This document shows positions 1 through 46,584 of a stretch of 64,000 bases of DNA, one piece after another. The translations under genes and the position numbers were made by a program. The stretch lies in contig JACATO010000689.1 of NCBI GenBank assembly GCA_018389105.1, positions 852,501 to 916,500 on the forward strand. The letters run 5' to 3'. The stretch comes from Nautilus pompilius (Eukaryota > Mollusca > Cephalopoda > Nautilida > Nautilidae). The notes below the pieces were generated by a model. It was not told the DNA's origin. It made no database searches and saw only the letters and a program-made list of their open reading frames with translations. Each line of letters begins with the position of its first letter. Within the stretch, counting starts at the first letter, position 1.

Positions 1-1565
1 AGTTTCATTTTTAGCACTTGCTGCCATTTAGATAGTTGCTGTTTGTCAAAGCAAAATTTATTTTGGTATTCAATTTCAAATGGATGCTGTAAAAAAAAAA
101 AAAAAGAAAAATATTAATTTCAGTCCTGATATTTACTGAAGGGATAAGAATCCACAGGATACCAATGATGTGGCTGGGGGAGAGAAAATGCTAGAAGTTT
201 TCTGATTAAAAGATTGCTTGGTTCTCTTTCAGAGTGAGAGAAACCAAAGACAGCCAACAGCTTTGTGCTGCAGTAACCTGAAGAGATTTGAACTAATTTT
301 CTTCAAAGCACATCAGCTCACACCGGATCGATAGTTAAGAATATTTTGATGCAGGACCCACACACATCCGGTAGTTTTTGTCTTTTTTTCTTCTGATACA
401 TTAAGCAAGGGGTTGAGGTGGGAACCAAGCATCAGAAAGTGACCACCCTGTCTGAACTCTCACGAACAGAAAAGGTATTACCGTATCCAGAGGGGGAGAG
501 AATTCTACCTAAAAACTGTGATGGAAAACAATATGCATTTAAAAACAAAAAAAAGAAAGAAAAATGAACACAAAGCCCTATTTTTACTAGGAAATAGACA
601 GCTATCGGCTTCTAGGGCTGACCTATTCAATGGCTATTATGCCAACAAGATCAGACAGACCATTCACATCAGTAAAACTGCAAGGAAGGCCAACCAAATA
701 CTGCTAAGACCAAGAAGTTTAGCACACTTAGAACACACACACACACAGACGCATATTTGGAAAGTAAATAAACACTGTACAGTTTTGCTCTTGAAATTTT
801 AAATTTGTTGTTTTTTTTACTGAAAACAAAACAAAAAAATTGCTGAAATATTTTTTTTTGAAAGGAGAAATCTCCAAAGGCAAGACAGCACATGCGAATG
901 TTGCATTCTGACCAGCAATGCAGAAGGGATTTAAATAATGGTCAAAGTGTTTACAAAGGGAATTTTTATTTCAAACCTTAGACCATTGCTGTAGTCTTAA
1001 GGTCGTTATCACAACACGAATGATGCCATTCATAATAAGACAGCTTCAGTCAATTATTAGGTTAACCCCTTTAATGCTGCTCAACAGAGCAGGTTATACT
1101 GCTGCCTTGTTTGTAGAAATTAAAACGATTCTTTAAATTCTAAAGTATTTCTTTTCAATTTATAAATAGTTTTTAAATGACAACCATTACACAACTACAG
1201 AAATGAATTTAGTGAAAAAAGGACTAAAATACAGCAATAATCAAGATGGTGTTCAGAACCCACTTTGATGCAGGTAATGACAAGTTTGTTCAGCAGTCAT
1301 CACAAGGCAGTAGAGGTCAAGGAGTTCAAACTTTAACCCTCTACCTCAATATTTGGGTGGGACACTGCATCTAAGAGAAGACAGTGAGAGAACTATATTT
1401 CTGAAACCTGAAACAAATGTTAGTATAATAGTTAGGAAATTTGCATAAGTTTACATTAATTGTAGATTCCAATAAATTTTTTAAAAATTATTCACAGATT
1501 TTGTCCATACACCTCTCTCTCTCTCTCTGTGTCTGTCTGTGAGTGTGTGTGTGTGTGTGTGTGTG

Positions 1566-1603
<38 letters not shown>

Positions 1604-3882
1604 GAGAGAATAAATAGTAAAATAGCATTACTCATTAGTATTTGTTTTTTTTTCTAAATCATTTCTTTCTGTCACAACGCGTTAACTTAGGATGGCAGTA
1701 AAAATCACAGACACCAACTACATTTTGCCACTATTCTTATTCTTTTAACATGTAGTTTCTTTTCACAATTGGCTCTTAGAAAAATTTCAGAGATTTCTCT
1801 CTTCTTTTTTTTTAAATGCACAAATCATGCAAAATAAATTTTAACTCCAACTACTGTACACACAAAAAATGTTTTATGTACAGATATATTAATGTGTTTG
1901 AACAAGCAGTTATTTAAGACCATAGCTGTGTTCATCTACTGTAGCTTGAGTTGGAGACTGTGTGTTCTACAATCCTTGAAGCTAAATCTGCTCCTGAACA
2001 GAGCAATGAGAATACATTTAAAATGGTTATACACACCTTGGTTAACATTTAAAGCTTCACCATCACTTTCTGAATGCATGTACTGAAGCTATAAGAAATA
2101 TTACACTAATGTGCATCTTTTAAAAAATATGCTATGTTTTTAGTTAGTTTTCTTTCTAAACAGTCAACAGGTGGATAACCCAATTTAAGAATGCTGAAAA
2201 ATTGATAATTTTTTACTAAAAAATCTAGTTAATTTCAGATTTAGAATAGCATTGCCCACAATTATATTAATTTTTCTGAGTGCAGTGTTTCACCTGTCAT
2301 GAAAATCAATAAACAAAAAGTTTATTATGTCCCTGTGTGCATTATAGAGCAATGACTGAGGAGAAAAGGAGAGTCGAGGGCAGCCATTCTACCATGCTAA
2401 CAAGTGCTCCAGCCCACTCAAGATGCCTTTACTAAATGCTTTAAAGAAATAATATTCTATCTTACAACCTTCTCTTTGTCATGTAAAGGCAATTTCACAT
2501 TTCAGTAAAGAGCAGGTAAATGATTTTTTCTGATGAAATATTTGGTACTAGAAGGAACCTTTTTTGGTTTTTATACAACTTCCTGATCAACAATGCACAA
2601 GTTGTTTATGTCACATATTAAAACAACAAAATAAAGTTAAATGTACACGTCTGTCTTACATCCATTTAGTCATAGGAAAGCTCAAAATATATACAACATA
2701 TGCACAAAAAGCTGCTACTTTGTTCTACTAAAACTGCACTTTTGATGCTAGTTTTTAATATACACAGGCCAGTTGTTACAGTGCCAATACCAACTTGCCA
2801 GGCTGCACTTACATACAGCAATAATTTTTTCTCATACAAAATATTTATCCAAAATAGTTTTATGCACCTGGGTTTTCCTTTGATCTTCCTCACTGTTGTC
2901 TAGTTAAAATGTATCTGGAATGGTAGAATGTTTGGAATGCTTTCTAATGAAACTCAGCTCATGAGATCTGGGGACAGATGAAAACAGCAGTTTAAGATCA
3001 ACATATTGCCTTTAAATATCACTAAAATACTTGTACTGCTCAGCCACACAAAATGTAAAATATGATCCCCCAGGACATTGAGCTGCTCAGCTCCAGACAG
3101 ACAGATGACTGACTGTAGCTTTCATTTGATGTGTACCATACATCACCCCCCCCAAATAGTATCTCTTCAATGAAGTAGGGAGCTCCACAGGATAACATCG
3201 AGAGACTTCAAAGTTAAGTGCAAGCACTGTAAATTAGTAACTCCCTCCAACACTATTATACCTTACAATGTGCATTTATAGTTGTTCTCAAAGTTGGAAA
3301 AAATATTTTTGAAGATTCCATGATTAATAAGCTGTATTTTTAATTTAAAATAGAGAAAACCAATGTAGATCTATCAGATAAAATGAATGCAGGATGTGCT
3401 ATATAATTATGGAGAAGTTATTATTTTTTTTCTCTCTCTCTCCCTCTTGTGCAAATATAAAGAGAGCTAAAAAAAACAAAAAAGAGGTTTGTAAAGAATA
3501 TACTTTACATAACATTTCCACAAAGAAAAGCAGCTTTCATTCACACATATGTAGATGGTGCATATCACCATTGAAGAATAAGGACATCTATGCAGCATTT
3601 TTTCTTGGGTAGTGATCTTCACCATATGGCTTACAGTCAAATACTTCTGCAAAACAATGAACAATAAATGTGGAAATAATACAAAATCCCATGCTCAAAA
3701 CACTTAAAGTTTCAAAAAGTTAAGTAATTAAGGAACCTTTTGAATTTCCATCTTTTCTTTAAGGGTGGGAAAAAAGGGGTTTGTACAAAAATATTAAAAC
3801 TTACAAAAGATGTCCATCAATAAGAAAACAGTCACAATGGCAGTATAAAGAAACCAGCAAGCTGGTATAGAGACTAGTCAAG
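1..3882 (-). other. Downstream region / putative 3'UTR of the USP54-like gene
   Basis: I see no convincing coding exon here. It is AT-rich with poly-A/T runs. AATAAA on the minus strand (TTTATT on plus) occurs for example near 2320, 965 and 57, any of which could end the transcript; I cannot choose. A CT/TG/GA compound microsatellite lies at 1511-1610. Confidence 0.4.
1511..1610. repeat. Compound microsatellite (CT)n(GT)n(GA)n
   Basis: Successive CT, TG and GA dinucleotide runs, with a GGTG interruption near 1565. The CT and GA arms could base-pair, and the alternating TG core is prone to Z-DNA. Confidence 0.95.
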
Positions 3883-36790
<32,908 letters not shown>

Positions 36791-39700
36791 CTGTTAACTT
36801 GCATGTCTTACCTAGCAACAAACACCAAAAAAGAAAAAGGATTTTAAGTTAGAAATGTACAGAGTAAAGACTATAGACTTTGTTCACATTTTTCAAAAAA
36901 ATTCTTTCAGTTTTTTATAAATAAAAATAGCCAAATAATTTTACTTGAAAAGAAGAGAGTGAACCACCCAATAATTACAGCAACCTCCCAGTCAGAAGGA
37001 CTAGTAAAGTCTACAGCTTTAATGTATCACATGACATTTTATTTTTGTCTTTGAAAAATAAAATCAATTACTAAAAAAATTATCAGATGCATATTTAACT
37101 AAATATTTTCACACAAGATCAGACAGTACTTTCTGAAGAGTATGTGTGTGTTACTGAGCTCTTTTAAAGTAAGAGTAGAAATAGTACTGATGCTGTCAGC
37201 TGCCATACAAATAGCTAACTGCAAATCATCTGGCATAGCTATGATGCAAAAAAGCTTTTTTGATCTTCTTGAAAAGATGCTCCATGGTTTTGTTCATATA
37301 TGTTGAAAAGGATTAAATGTCAATTTACCAAAATTATTGATAAAGGCACAGAGACACTGCAACAAAATTATTTCTGGAGTATATTAAGTTTGCTTAGGCT
37401 TACTTCAGACAGCAAAATCCTGAATGTTTTCTTTATTTACAGTTAATATTTGTAGCAATAATCAAATAACTTTCTTCTACTTCTGACACAGATGTCCAGT
37501 CGATCAGCAACCAGTAATATATATGTACCACTTATTATCACTTTTCTTGTTATTTAACAAAAATTCAGTAAATCTGAAGAATTTAACTAGTTGGCCACGA
37601 GAGCCCCTGATGACAAATGAGGCAGAGAATGGATGAAAAGGAAAAGCACAAGGTGGGGATGACAACTGAACACCTAAAATGAATGCAACTCATTGCCAAG
37701 CCATTATGGGAGCAATCTGATGTGGATATTTACTAAGGCTGTTACATTTTTTTGAATCAGCATCATTCATTATCTAACTACTGTACCTGTGGGAAATGAC
37801 TAAATTCAGTACATATACATGTGTTAATCAGACTAAAGAAATTCTTGCCATATTTCGAACCAGCCTCGCCCCTATCTATTAGAAATAATATCTTGGCACT
37901 AATTTCTGAGTTTAATTTAAAACTAAAAAAAAAAAAAATGCTTGGAATATAGTTAGCTTAAAAGGAGAAAAATAAGATTTGATTGGTTTCCATAAATAAC
38001 CTGCTCTTATTTATTTGTATTTCTGTTTAATGGATTTATTGTTGTAAGGAAAATTACTGTCTGACATTCTGCCGTTCACCCAAGCTCATGTTCTTTTTTT
38101 TGAACAGAGGCTGATGGTGATGGAACCTTTCCATCCATACACTGGTTAGTAGCAGCAGCTTTAACATAACCCACAAAACTATTGTATATAAGTAAGACTA
38201 ACTAATCTTTGAAAAAAAAAAAGTTAATATGAAATAACAAGTTTTAAATAAAGTAATAAGCCATCGCCTTCACTCAAAGTAGATAGTTCTCACAAGAAAT
38301 GGGTTTCAGAATTATTAAGTTAAAAATAATTTGAAGAATAATAATAAAAAAATACTTCACCAGACAAACAGTAAAATAGATAAATAAAACAAAGCCTAAG
38401 GGCCCATAAATCTTTATACAAGCTAAGATGACATCCTACCTGTATGTGATAACTAAACAAGACAGCTATTAGGTTAAATTACAGACCAGTCTTCAAAAAT
38501 TTTAAAAAATATCTTTTATTTTCTTGACAAATCTTAAAAATCCTTACATGAAAAAGCATTTGTTTCTAAAACAAACTAAAAAAGGTTCAATTTTATTTTA
38601 GCAACTTGCCCTCTAATGGACTGATAGGGACATGAAAGAGTGCAATTAATTATCTAATGCATGCATCCATCATCAAGATGAACACACCTTGCCCGTCAGT
38701 CAATCAACATGAAGTTTCTCACCGCATAAACACCTAAAATAATTTTATATAAGATTTAAACCTTTTACAAAATAGTTTTTTATGATTTGTTCATGCATAA
38801 GAATTTAATACTGTTTATTTGCTTATCTATATAGTTACAGACTCATAGAGAACATTTCTAACGAAACAGCAAAATGGGCAAGGAAAGAATTCTTTAAGTA
38901 GTGCAAATCAACTGACATCACAAAAATCACAGTAATAAGCATGGATTTAGTTGATAATAAACCAAACTACCTAAACTTCAGTGTCACTTGTTTGTACAAA
39001 CAAATTAGATTTGATCTTTATGCAAATCTGATGCATTTGAATTATTGTTGTTTCTAGTCTTAAAAGCTTCTCTCAAGTGACAATAAATTGTCATCTAGGA
39101 AGTTTTTTTTTTTAACTTTCTAAAAAGTTTCTTTAAAAACATACATTTTATCAAAACCATGAGTCTTTTTAAAGCTGATCTGGAGATGGAATCACATTTA
39201 TAATACATGTATGTGAGAGGGAGAGAGTTAAAACAATGAAATAGATTTCATCTTACTCAGATCAGCTGGTGTTATTTTAAAAATTAAAGTGCCAAAATTA
39301 AATTTATATAATTTGATCATTTAGATATAAAGAAATTTTAATTTCCAAAAGAATTATCCTTCTAAAAAGACATCTTTTGAAAAACAAACAAAACCTTTGA
39401 AAGCTTTATGCATTATTTGAAACAAGTATGTATCTTGTCAATGACATTATCCAATTATTTTTTTTATTAGCTTTTAGTGGCACTTTTTAATTTATCTGAG
39501 AGTTCAGTTGAAGTTCTTAATTCGCAGCCTCTTGAATGATGATATAAGCAAACCAAATAAAAGATTTGTTTATTTATTATCAAAGCTAATGATTGCCAAC
39601 TGAAGCTAAAATTAGTACTGTATATATATATATATGAGAAAAAGAGAAGAGAAGAGCAGGCATATTTAGTCATTCTTTATGGATACCATGTTTTGAAAGA

Positions 39701-42700
39701 CGTAAAGGTTTTTATTGCATGTATAAAGCTTTACAATTCAGAGTAAAGTTAAAATTTTCAAAAATTAATAATAATAATATGCTATCACTGGTCTTTTGAC
39801 AGAGTTTCTGTTACAATTCATTTTGCTGGGTGTGTTTTTTAAGCCTAATCTGCTAAAGATTGCAACATCTGGTCAGTCAATTGATTACTCTTCAAACCGA
39901 ATTTATTTTTATTGATATTGAAAAACAGCAGCAACATTTTAAAGGAACATATAATTCTGATCATAAGAAAGGATAAGAAGCTGGAAAAATCCCCCAAAGC
40001 TTATGAAATCTTGCGTTTAAACTGCATAATAATTAGCTAACTATCATTAGGTTATCCTGCTGCGTGCAGTCAGCCAGGCAAAACTTATTACCTTGTGCAG
40101 AACAGCAACTTCTGTCCAATTTGATATTGATTTACTTCAGGCACCTAGGAACATATTCAGTAGTGTGCAGTGTTCATGCAATCTTGAGACTGAGGGAACA
40201 CTGGGGCTTTACGGACATCACTGCTCGATAAACGGGGACAAAGATGCTCAGAGAATATCTGCCAGATAACAATTTACTACAGAGAAAAGAAATGATTTTG
40301 TGACAAACGTTGAGAAGCTGCTTTATTCCTTATTTATTTTACTGTATTATTAACTTCACATTAACAAGAACTTGATAAATGCAGATTTCCAGTATCTATA
40401 CAAGTAAAAATTCCATTTAGCTGCTCACCTGAACAAGGTGTAAGTTTTTTCCTAGTTGCATTCAAATTTCCCCTGTCAGTTCGTAAACAACAATCTAGTT
40501 CTAATCATATAGCTAGAAGGCCAATAGTCTAGTCATACCAATACAGTTAATTTATTGAGGTCTTCTACAGACCAAGTAGCTCTCTCATATCACCAGAGAC
40601 TAACAAATCAAGGCATTACTGATGTTTTTACAGTGAGTAAACCTAATCAAAATGTGCAGTTTGCCATTTTATTTTGGTTTTAACAATAACAAAACATTCT
40701 TGAAAATTAATGAACAATTCTTAAAGATTTGCATTCTTTTAGGAGTCTTGGATGAAGAAATACTTCAAGCCGTAGTATCACGTCCCCTCTCAAGCTATCA
40801 ATACCAGCCTGAGTGCTTGAAAAATACCACCAATAAATCATTCAGAATCCCCTGCATATTAACTTTTTTATGGGAGGGAATTATACAAACAAAACTAGAT
40901 CTCTGTTAATTCATTAAGGAAATACTAAGAGCTGTATAGTTTTCTTTAACATATTATGCAGCGGTATATTATCCTGGAGGGACTGTAGAGATTAGTATTA
41001 GTATTTTCCAGGATGCTATATATTACGTTTAAGCTGATGAACAGCTGCAGATGAAAAGAGAAAACTTTGCAACACAGCTGTTTGTTTTATAAGCTACCTA
41101 CAAACACTGGCAACAACATTCAATAAAAATACTATATTACTTTAATCCTCTATTCCAAACAGTTTCGTTATAAAGATTTTAAAGAATTTGTTTTAGCATA
41201 AGAATTTTAGAGCATTAATTAAAAGATTTTAATAAAATTAATTCTTTTTACCTGATAGCTTCTCATATCATATATATAACTTCTAGTGTTTTCTTTGTAA
41301 TCTATGTAAGGAAATGTCTAATATAAATAGTAATACACTGCTGAATGACAATCACAAGTCAGGTGGACAAATTCATTAGCACACACAAAAGAATATTAAA
41401 CACTAATTCAAACAACACTACCAGTACATCTGTCACCTTTCAAAATGGCAAGTCTTTTTTAACACAAAATATCAAAGCCAAATAACTGGATAATTTCTCT
41501 TCCATATTTAGCAGCTGGAAAGAAGTATGGTCACCTCACTAGCAACATATGGAAAATAGAGTACCTACCTACTTGTTTACACCCAGATATCAACCATCAC
41601 ATACACACCTGTCTATCATAATACTTTATTTCAAAACAAATGTATGCTGCATTAATGGGAGAAAATTATATGTAATCAAGAGAAATCTGAATATACAAAG
41701 TGGTAGTTTTCCCCACATGGAAAAATGTCAAAATGCAAATATGCACATCTCACAAAAGTAAGTTTAATAAACAATCTACAATATTTACAGCACTTTTTAT
41801 TTTTGTAATATAGCAAAATATGAAAATATCTCTATTATTAACTCTACTACATATTAAGGAAAAACAAACAAACAAGAATTCATTGCACTATTTTTCTTGT
41901 CTTAAAGTCATGTCTTTTCTTTACTGGTACATAAACAATACTTTAAAAAATGGATATTTAAAAATAAGTCAAATCAACAGCAAATTCTGAAAACAAAATA
42001 TGCTTTACTAATATATTTTTTTATTTTAAATTGCTTTCTTTACAAACAAATAAATATGGTAATGTGTTTATGGTCTTTGTCCTAGCAACCTCATAAATCA
42101 ATGATTACATGATGACAAAAAGAAAGCAGTTACTATAGAAACGACAATGACTGCACTAATCTGTCTATATAAAATCAGGGAAGTTTATATGAAAAATGCA
42201 GTAAACAACAGCTAGACATCAGAGATGACGACAAACCTACTCTATTACTAGTCAGAATCAGTACGCAGAGATTGTGGAGCAAGCATTTTTTTATTGTCCG
42301 CTTCACATCTAAATGTAGTTCCTTGAGCCAGTATTTAACATCATGCTTAACTGATTTAACCCATTCAATGCTAGGACACTAGCAAGGTAATATAGCACAA
42401 GAATTTCACTAACACCTTTTCATCACTGCAATGTCAGAGTAATCATACAATTCAGACAAGAGGCAATTTTTTTACTACAAAGAAAAAAATCAAGATCTTG
42501 TAACCAGAAATTTAAAAGTTATTAATAAATACATGATACAGAGAAAATAGACTAACAAACTAAAAATGAAAACAGTCTATTTTAAGTTTGTTAAAAAACA
42601 ACAATTCTTTACTTTCTGTAGACCACTATAATTTTAATCATGTCCACAGTATGTTTACCTGTTTTGTTTTTTTTTTTTAATTAGTTTTGTCCAGGTCAAA

Positions 42701-44292
42701 ACAATAAAACCACAACTTACATAAAATTTCCCCAAGTGCTGCAATTAAATGGAAAACATTCTTTTCTGGGCACTTTATTATGTATAGAGATAAAACACCT
42801 TAAGATTGATTTGTGTCATAAAACCTACATTCTCCAGCTAATTTGCATTCTTTTGCTTCTCTTTGTTCTAAAGAAAATTATGTCTCCAGAAATACAGCAT
42901 GTGATTTTATTCTGTCAAATGTCAGAACTGCAGTCTGGCATACCCTGTATCTACAGCAATTTCCATACCATCTGCCATCAATCAGGGTGTCAGGATTTAA
43001 ACCATGTGGCTCACAAAATGTTTCATATTGATGATGTCAAAATTTTAGCTAAGTCTTCACTTGGTTGAGAATTATGGATTCCATTTATTCATGCAAAACC
43101 AAATTTAGATGAGAAAAATTCCTTTTCTCCTTTATTCAGGATTTTTTATTCCTCTACATCCATTCATCATATATTAACTATAAATGCTAGTGATTCCAGT
43201 TTAGAGCTGAAGTTCTCTTATTTATAATGACCACAACCACCACCATGATGTTAAAAAATTCCTTTATCTAAATTATGCCTTGGTTGGCTGTCATTTATGC
43301 CTTATTTCCCTAAGTCATCTATATCTCTTGCTGACTTATCAACAAGAGTTTGTTCCCCTGGGATCCAAGTGGTGCACAATGGGAGGTCAGAAACTTTAAC
43401 CTTTGTGCCAACTCTGACCCTAGTTCCATTGTTATTGGGGCAGAGACAGGGAGGAAGAATGGGTACTAATTTCTCTTCCCTATCCAGATAAGGGTCCAGA
43501 CGGACCTATCTTGTTGTCAGGTTGTTCATCATTGCTAGTTGAGATATGCCCTTTTCGCTAATTGCTTTCTGGAGATAAATTTATACTAATTAGCATCCAC
43601 AGTTACATTTCTAACAGTACTTAAAGAGCACAACTAATTGAATTATGTGTTAACTGTACTGAAAGGAAAATAATTTACAACCTTTTGTTCTCTTAATTGG
43701 TGTATAAACAGAATAAGACAATTGCGTTGTTTTTCTATAGTTCGTTGTAGAGTAGCCAGCCCAGGAATGAATGAAACAGAACTAAGCTTACAAAATAGTC
43801 CACTTTAATACTTCATACCGGAAGAACCTTACTGCGGTGTTACATCTTTAATTTATCAGAAATTTTTACAAACATTAAAAAAAAAAAAAAACGAACTAAG
43901 ATACAGCAGACAACAGAAATGTTTGCGATCTCGTGCTGGAGATGGATATTTATTTCAGAAAAGTATATTATTTTACCAGCGGATAACTGCTTCAGATTAG
44001 TGCTACGCTCTCTCCGAACAGTTTCGGCTCAGTAACATTACAACATAACAACAGCAACAACAGGTGTTTCTCCAGCTTTCGTAAATAAGTTACTGATGTT
44101 TGAAGTCCATCAAAGTGAAACTGGTACACATTGGTTGGACGTCGATCTACATTAAAGTAAAATACTTCGCTGTGTTACATTGATAACCGGCAGCTGCTGG
44201 GTTACTCGGGGATACAGCAAACTGAACGTCGACGAGCATCTTCCTCCCGGGGCGGGCTGATAGAAAGAACCCATCCATTTCTAAGCGGGCTG
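36791..44292 (-). other. Region between first coding exon and the GC-rich promoter zone (probable 5'UTR intron)
   Basis: About 7.5 kb of AT-rich sequence without a recognisable exon or transposon. It is probably the intron joining a non-coding first exon near 45.7 kb to exon 1. The 43290-43560 stretch is less AT-rich and may be an old repeat. A small extra coding exon here cannot be excluded. Confidence 0.45.
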
Positions 44293-45045
44293 CGGTCGGG
44301 AGTCGCCTCGACAACAGGTGGGTGGTGGGTGGAGTGGGTCGGTCTGGAGTCGCCTCGACAACAGGTGGGTGGTGGAGTGGGTCGGTCGGGAGTCGCCTCG
44401 ACAACAGGTGGGTAATGGAGTCGGTCGGTCGGGAGTCGCCTCGACAACAGGTGGGTGATGGGTGGAGTGGGTCGGTCTGGAGTCGCCTCGACAACAGGTG
44501 GGTGATGGAGTCGGTCGGTCGGGAGTCGCCTCGACAACAGGTGGGTGGTGGGTGGAGTGGGTCGGTCTGGAGAGTCGCCTCGACAACAGGTGGGTGATGG
44601 AGTCGGTCGGTCGGGAGTCGCCTCGACAACAGGTGGGTGATGGGTGGAGTCGGTCGGTCGGGAGTCGCCTCGACAACAGGTGGGTGATGGAGTCGGTCGG
44701 TCGGGAGTCGCCTCGACAACAGGTGAGTGGTGGAGTCGGTCGGTCGGGAGTCGCCTCGACAACAGGTGGGTGATGGAGTCGGTCGGTCGGGAGTCGCCTC
44801 GACAACAGGTGAGTGGTGGAGTCGGTCGGTCGGGAGTCGCCTCGACAACAGGTGGGTGATGGAGTCGGTCGGTCGGGAGTCGCCTCGACAACAGGTGAGT
44901 GGTGGAGTCGGTCGATCGGGAGTCGCCTCGACAACAGGTGGGTGGTGGAGTCGGTCGATCGGGAGTCGTGGTGGAGTCGGTCGGTCGGGAGTCGCTTCGA
45001 CAACAGGTGGGTGGTGGAGTCGGTCGGTCGGGAGTCGCCTCGACT
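44293..45045. repeat. GC-rich 43-bp minisatellite, about 17 units
   Basis: Unit core GAGTCGCCTCGACAACAGGT plus GGGTGATGGAGTCGGTCGGTC; some units are about 51 bp because of an extra GGTGG(GT). A pair-alternation of GTGGGTGATGG and GTGAGTGGTGG spans the middle, giving an 86-bp higher-order period. Long stop-free frames on both strands (Thr/Pro/Arg/Asp or Val/Gly/Ser-rich) are by-products of the repeat, not genes. Confidence 0.97.
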
Positions 45046-46030
45046 CGATCTCGCCGCCTCCCGCTGTTTGTTTAACCCGTGAAAAAGACCAGCTCTCCGA
45101 CATCAAAGACGGTGGCGGTTTCAGTCTATCGCCTTACGTGTAGCCACTGCTGACGGACCTCGCGCGCAAGCTGACAGGTATAAATCTTCCTGCTCGCTAT
45201 TTTCAGGTCGCATCCCGCATCAATCTCCGCCGCCTTTATAACGGAAAAACAGGAAGAAAAAGAAGCCGTGCGCCGGCGTCGCTCTCCTCTGCCTGCCAGC
45301 TCAGGTAAGATCCCCAATTCTACAGCCAGCCTACCTGCCTACCTGCCAGTCCGCTGGACGTCATTAATCACCGGCAGGGTGCTGCTATCGCTCACCTATT
45401 TAGCCAGGTACTATTTGGCTCCGAGCCAAACACACCTTCGCGGGGACGGAACTAGGCCACCACGATCAAAAGGCTGATTGCTAAGAGGAGGAATAAACTT
45501 ATTTCCCACTTAATAAGCATCGCAGGGTAAACAAATTCCGCCAAAGGATGAGGAGGATGAGGAGGAGGAGGACGACGACGACGACCCCCCCCGGGGGTGG
45601 TGTTGTTGTTGTTGTTTTTTACCTGTACACCTGAGAAAAGAATGTCCCCTTTCAGCATCAAGTGTCAGCCGCTTCCTGTTGATAGAACCAACCACACGCC
45701 CATCCGCGAAACTTCTCCGCACTCCCGAGAAACGAAAATGCACAACACACTTACCTAGAGCTGAAGATGGACCGGCACCGGGCGGTACGCGTTTCCAGAC
45801 CAGAGCGATTTCCTCAGAAAATCTTTGGTTTGCCGACACTGAGGTATCCACGTACGTACGAGCCCGACGCTCACACAGGTAAGTTCGCCATGATAATGCA
45901 TGGCAGTCAGCCCCGCGATCCGATTGGCGGACGGGCCCACGACGTCACGGCACGATGGCGTGACGTCACCGGTCCGTCCGCCTCCGCGCGAAACGTATCG
46001 ATAGGTCGTCGTCTGCCGGCTCCGCTGTAA
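45046..46030. promoter_or_regulatory. CpG-rich candidate bidirectional promoter / first-exon zone
   Basis: An abrupt rise in G+C and CpG relative to both sides. Minus-strand donor consensus lies at 45755/45754 (CTCTAG|gtaagt) and 45623/45622 (TACAG|gtaaaa), suitable for a 5'UTR exon of the USP54-like gene. Plus-strand donors lie at 45304 (CTCAG|gtaaga) and 45878 (CACAG|gtaagt). TTTATAA near 45233-45239 could be a plus-strand TATA box. No transcription data, so start sites are inferred. Confidence 0.5.
45767..45878 (+). CDS. Candidate first coding exon of an unidentified plus-strand gene
   Basis: ATG at 45767 opens 37 codons (MDRHRAVRVSRPERFPQKIF...) to a near-perfect donor CACAG|gtaagt at 45878. 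No homology recognised and no following exon found. The opposite strand in the same place also has an ATG-to-donor frame (45851-45755), which does not join in frame to exon 1 of the USP54-like gene, so both may be chance in a GC-rich stretch. Confidence 0.25.
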
Positions 46031-46250
46031 CTCACTAGGGCGGGACTAAATCCTGAATGTAGGGTACTTTTGTTTAAGTCACAATGGCACGTGTGAGGGG
46101 TCACGCGTGACCCCGACGAACACTTCCCATTGCCAGTTTCGGCTTTAATAAATGAAAGAAGAAAGCGCGGATGTGCATAATAAATAGAAGTGGCGATTTG
46201 ATGTCTTGTTCCATTTAGTTTTCCACTTTACCCGCCATAACCTTTGCCGC

Positions 46251-46251
<1 letters not shown>

Positions 46252-46288
<37 letters not shown>

Positions 46289-46289
46289 G
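46252..46289. repeat. (ATT)n microsatellite
   Basis: About 12 uninterrupted TTA/ATT triplets. Confidence 0.97.
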
Positions 46290-46504
46290 AGAAACATCTG
46301 GTACCTGGATGAGCTGCTCCTCTCAGCCTAATCAAAGCTACCTTCTCTCTCTCTCTGGAGAGATCTCCCAACCATCCTGCTGCTATAATGAAGCCGTGGA
46401 TACAGATTAAGAAGCTATTATCCTAATTTTCTCTGCTTTCCTCGATCTCCGGGAATTGGATGAAGTCTTTGGGATGTTTCCAAACGTTTAGTAATTAAAA
46501 ACAC

Positions 46505-46551
46505 AGAGAGATGGAGAGAGAGAGAGAGAGATGGAGAGAGAGAGAGAGAGA

Positions 46552-46584
<33 letters not shown>
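46505..46584. repeat. (GA)n tract with periodic ATGGAG interruptions
   Basis: GA dinucleotides interrupted by ATGG at about 20-bp spacing. Possible GAGA-factor-type or H-DNA-forming purine tract. Confidence 0.95.

Noticed and set aside
44147..45143. Long open frames on both strands (up to 319 residues) over the 43-bp array
   Set aside because: The unit length and sequence simply lack stops in several frames; the proteins are the repeat in translation with no homology, and both strands show it.
45510..45851. Minus-strand ATG frame as N-terminus of the USP54-like protein
   Set aside because: Its donor leaves phase 1, which would read exon 1 in the wrong frame and destroy the Cys box. A 5'UTR role is still possible.
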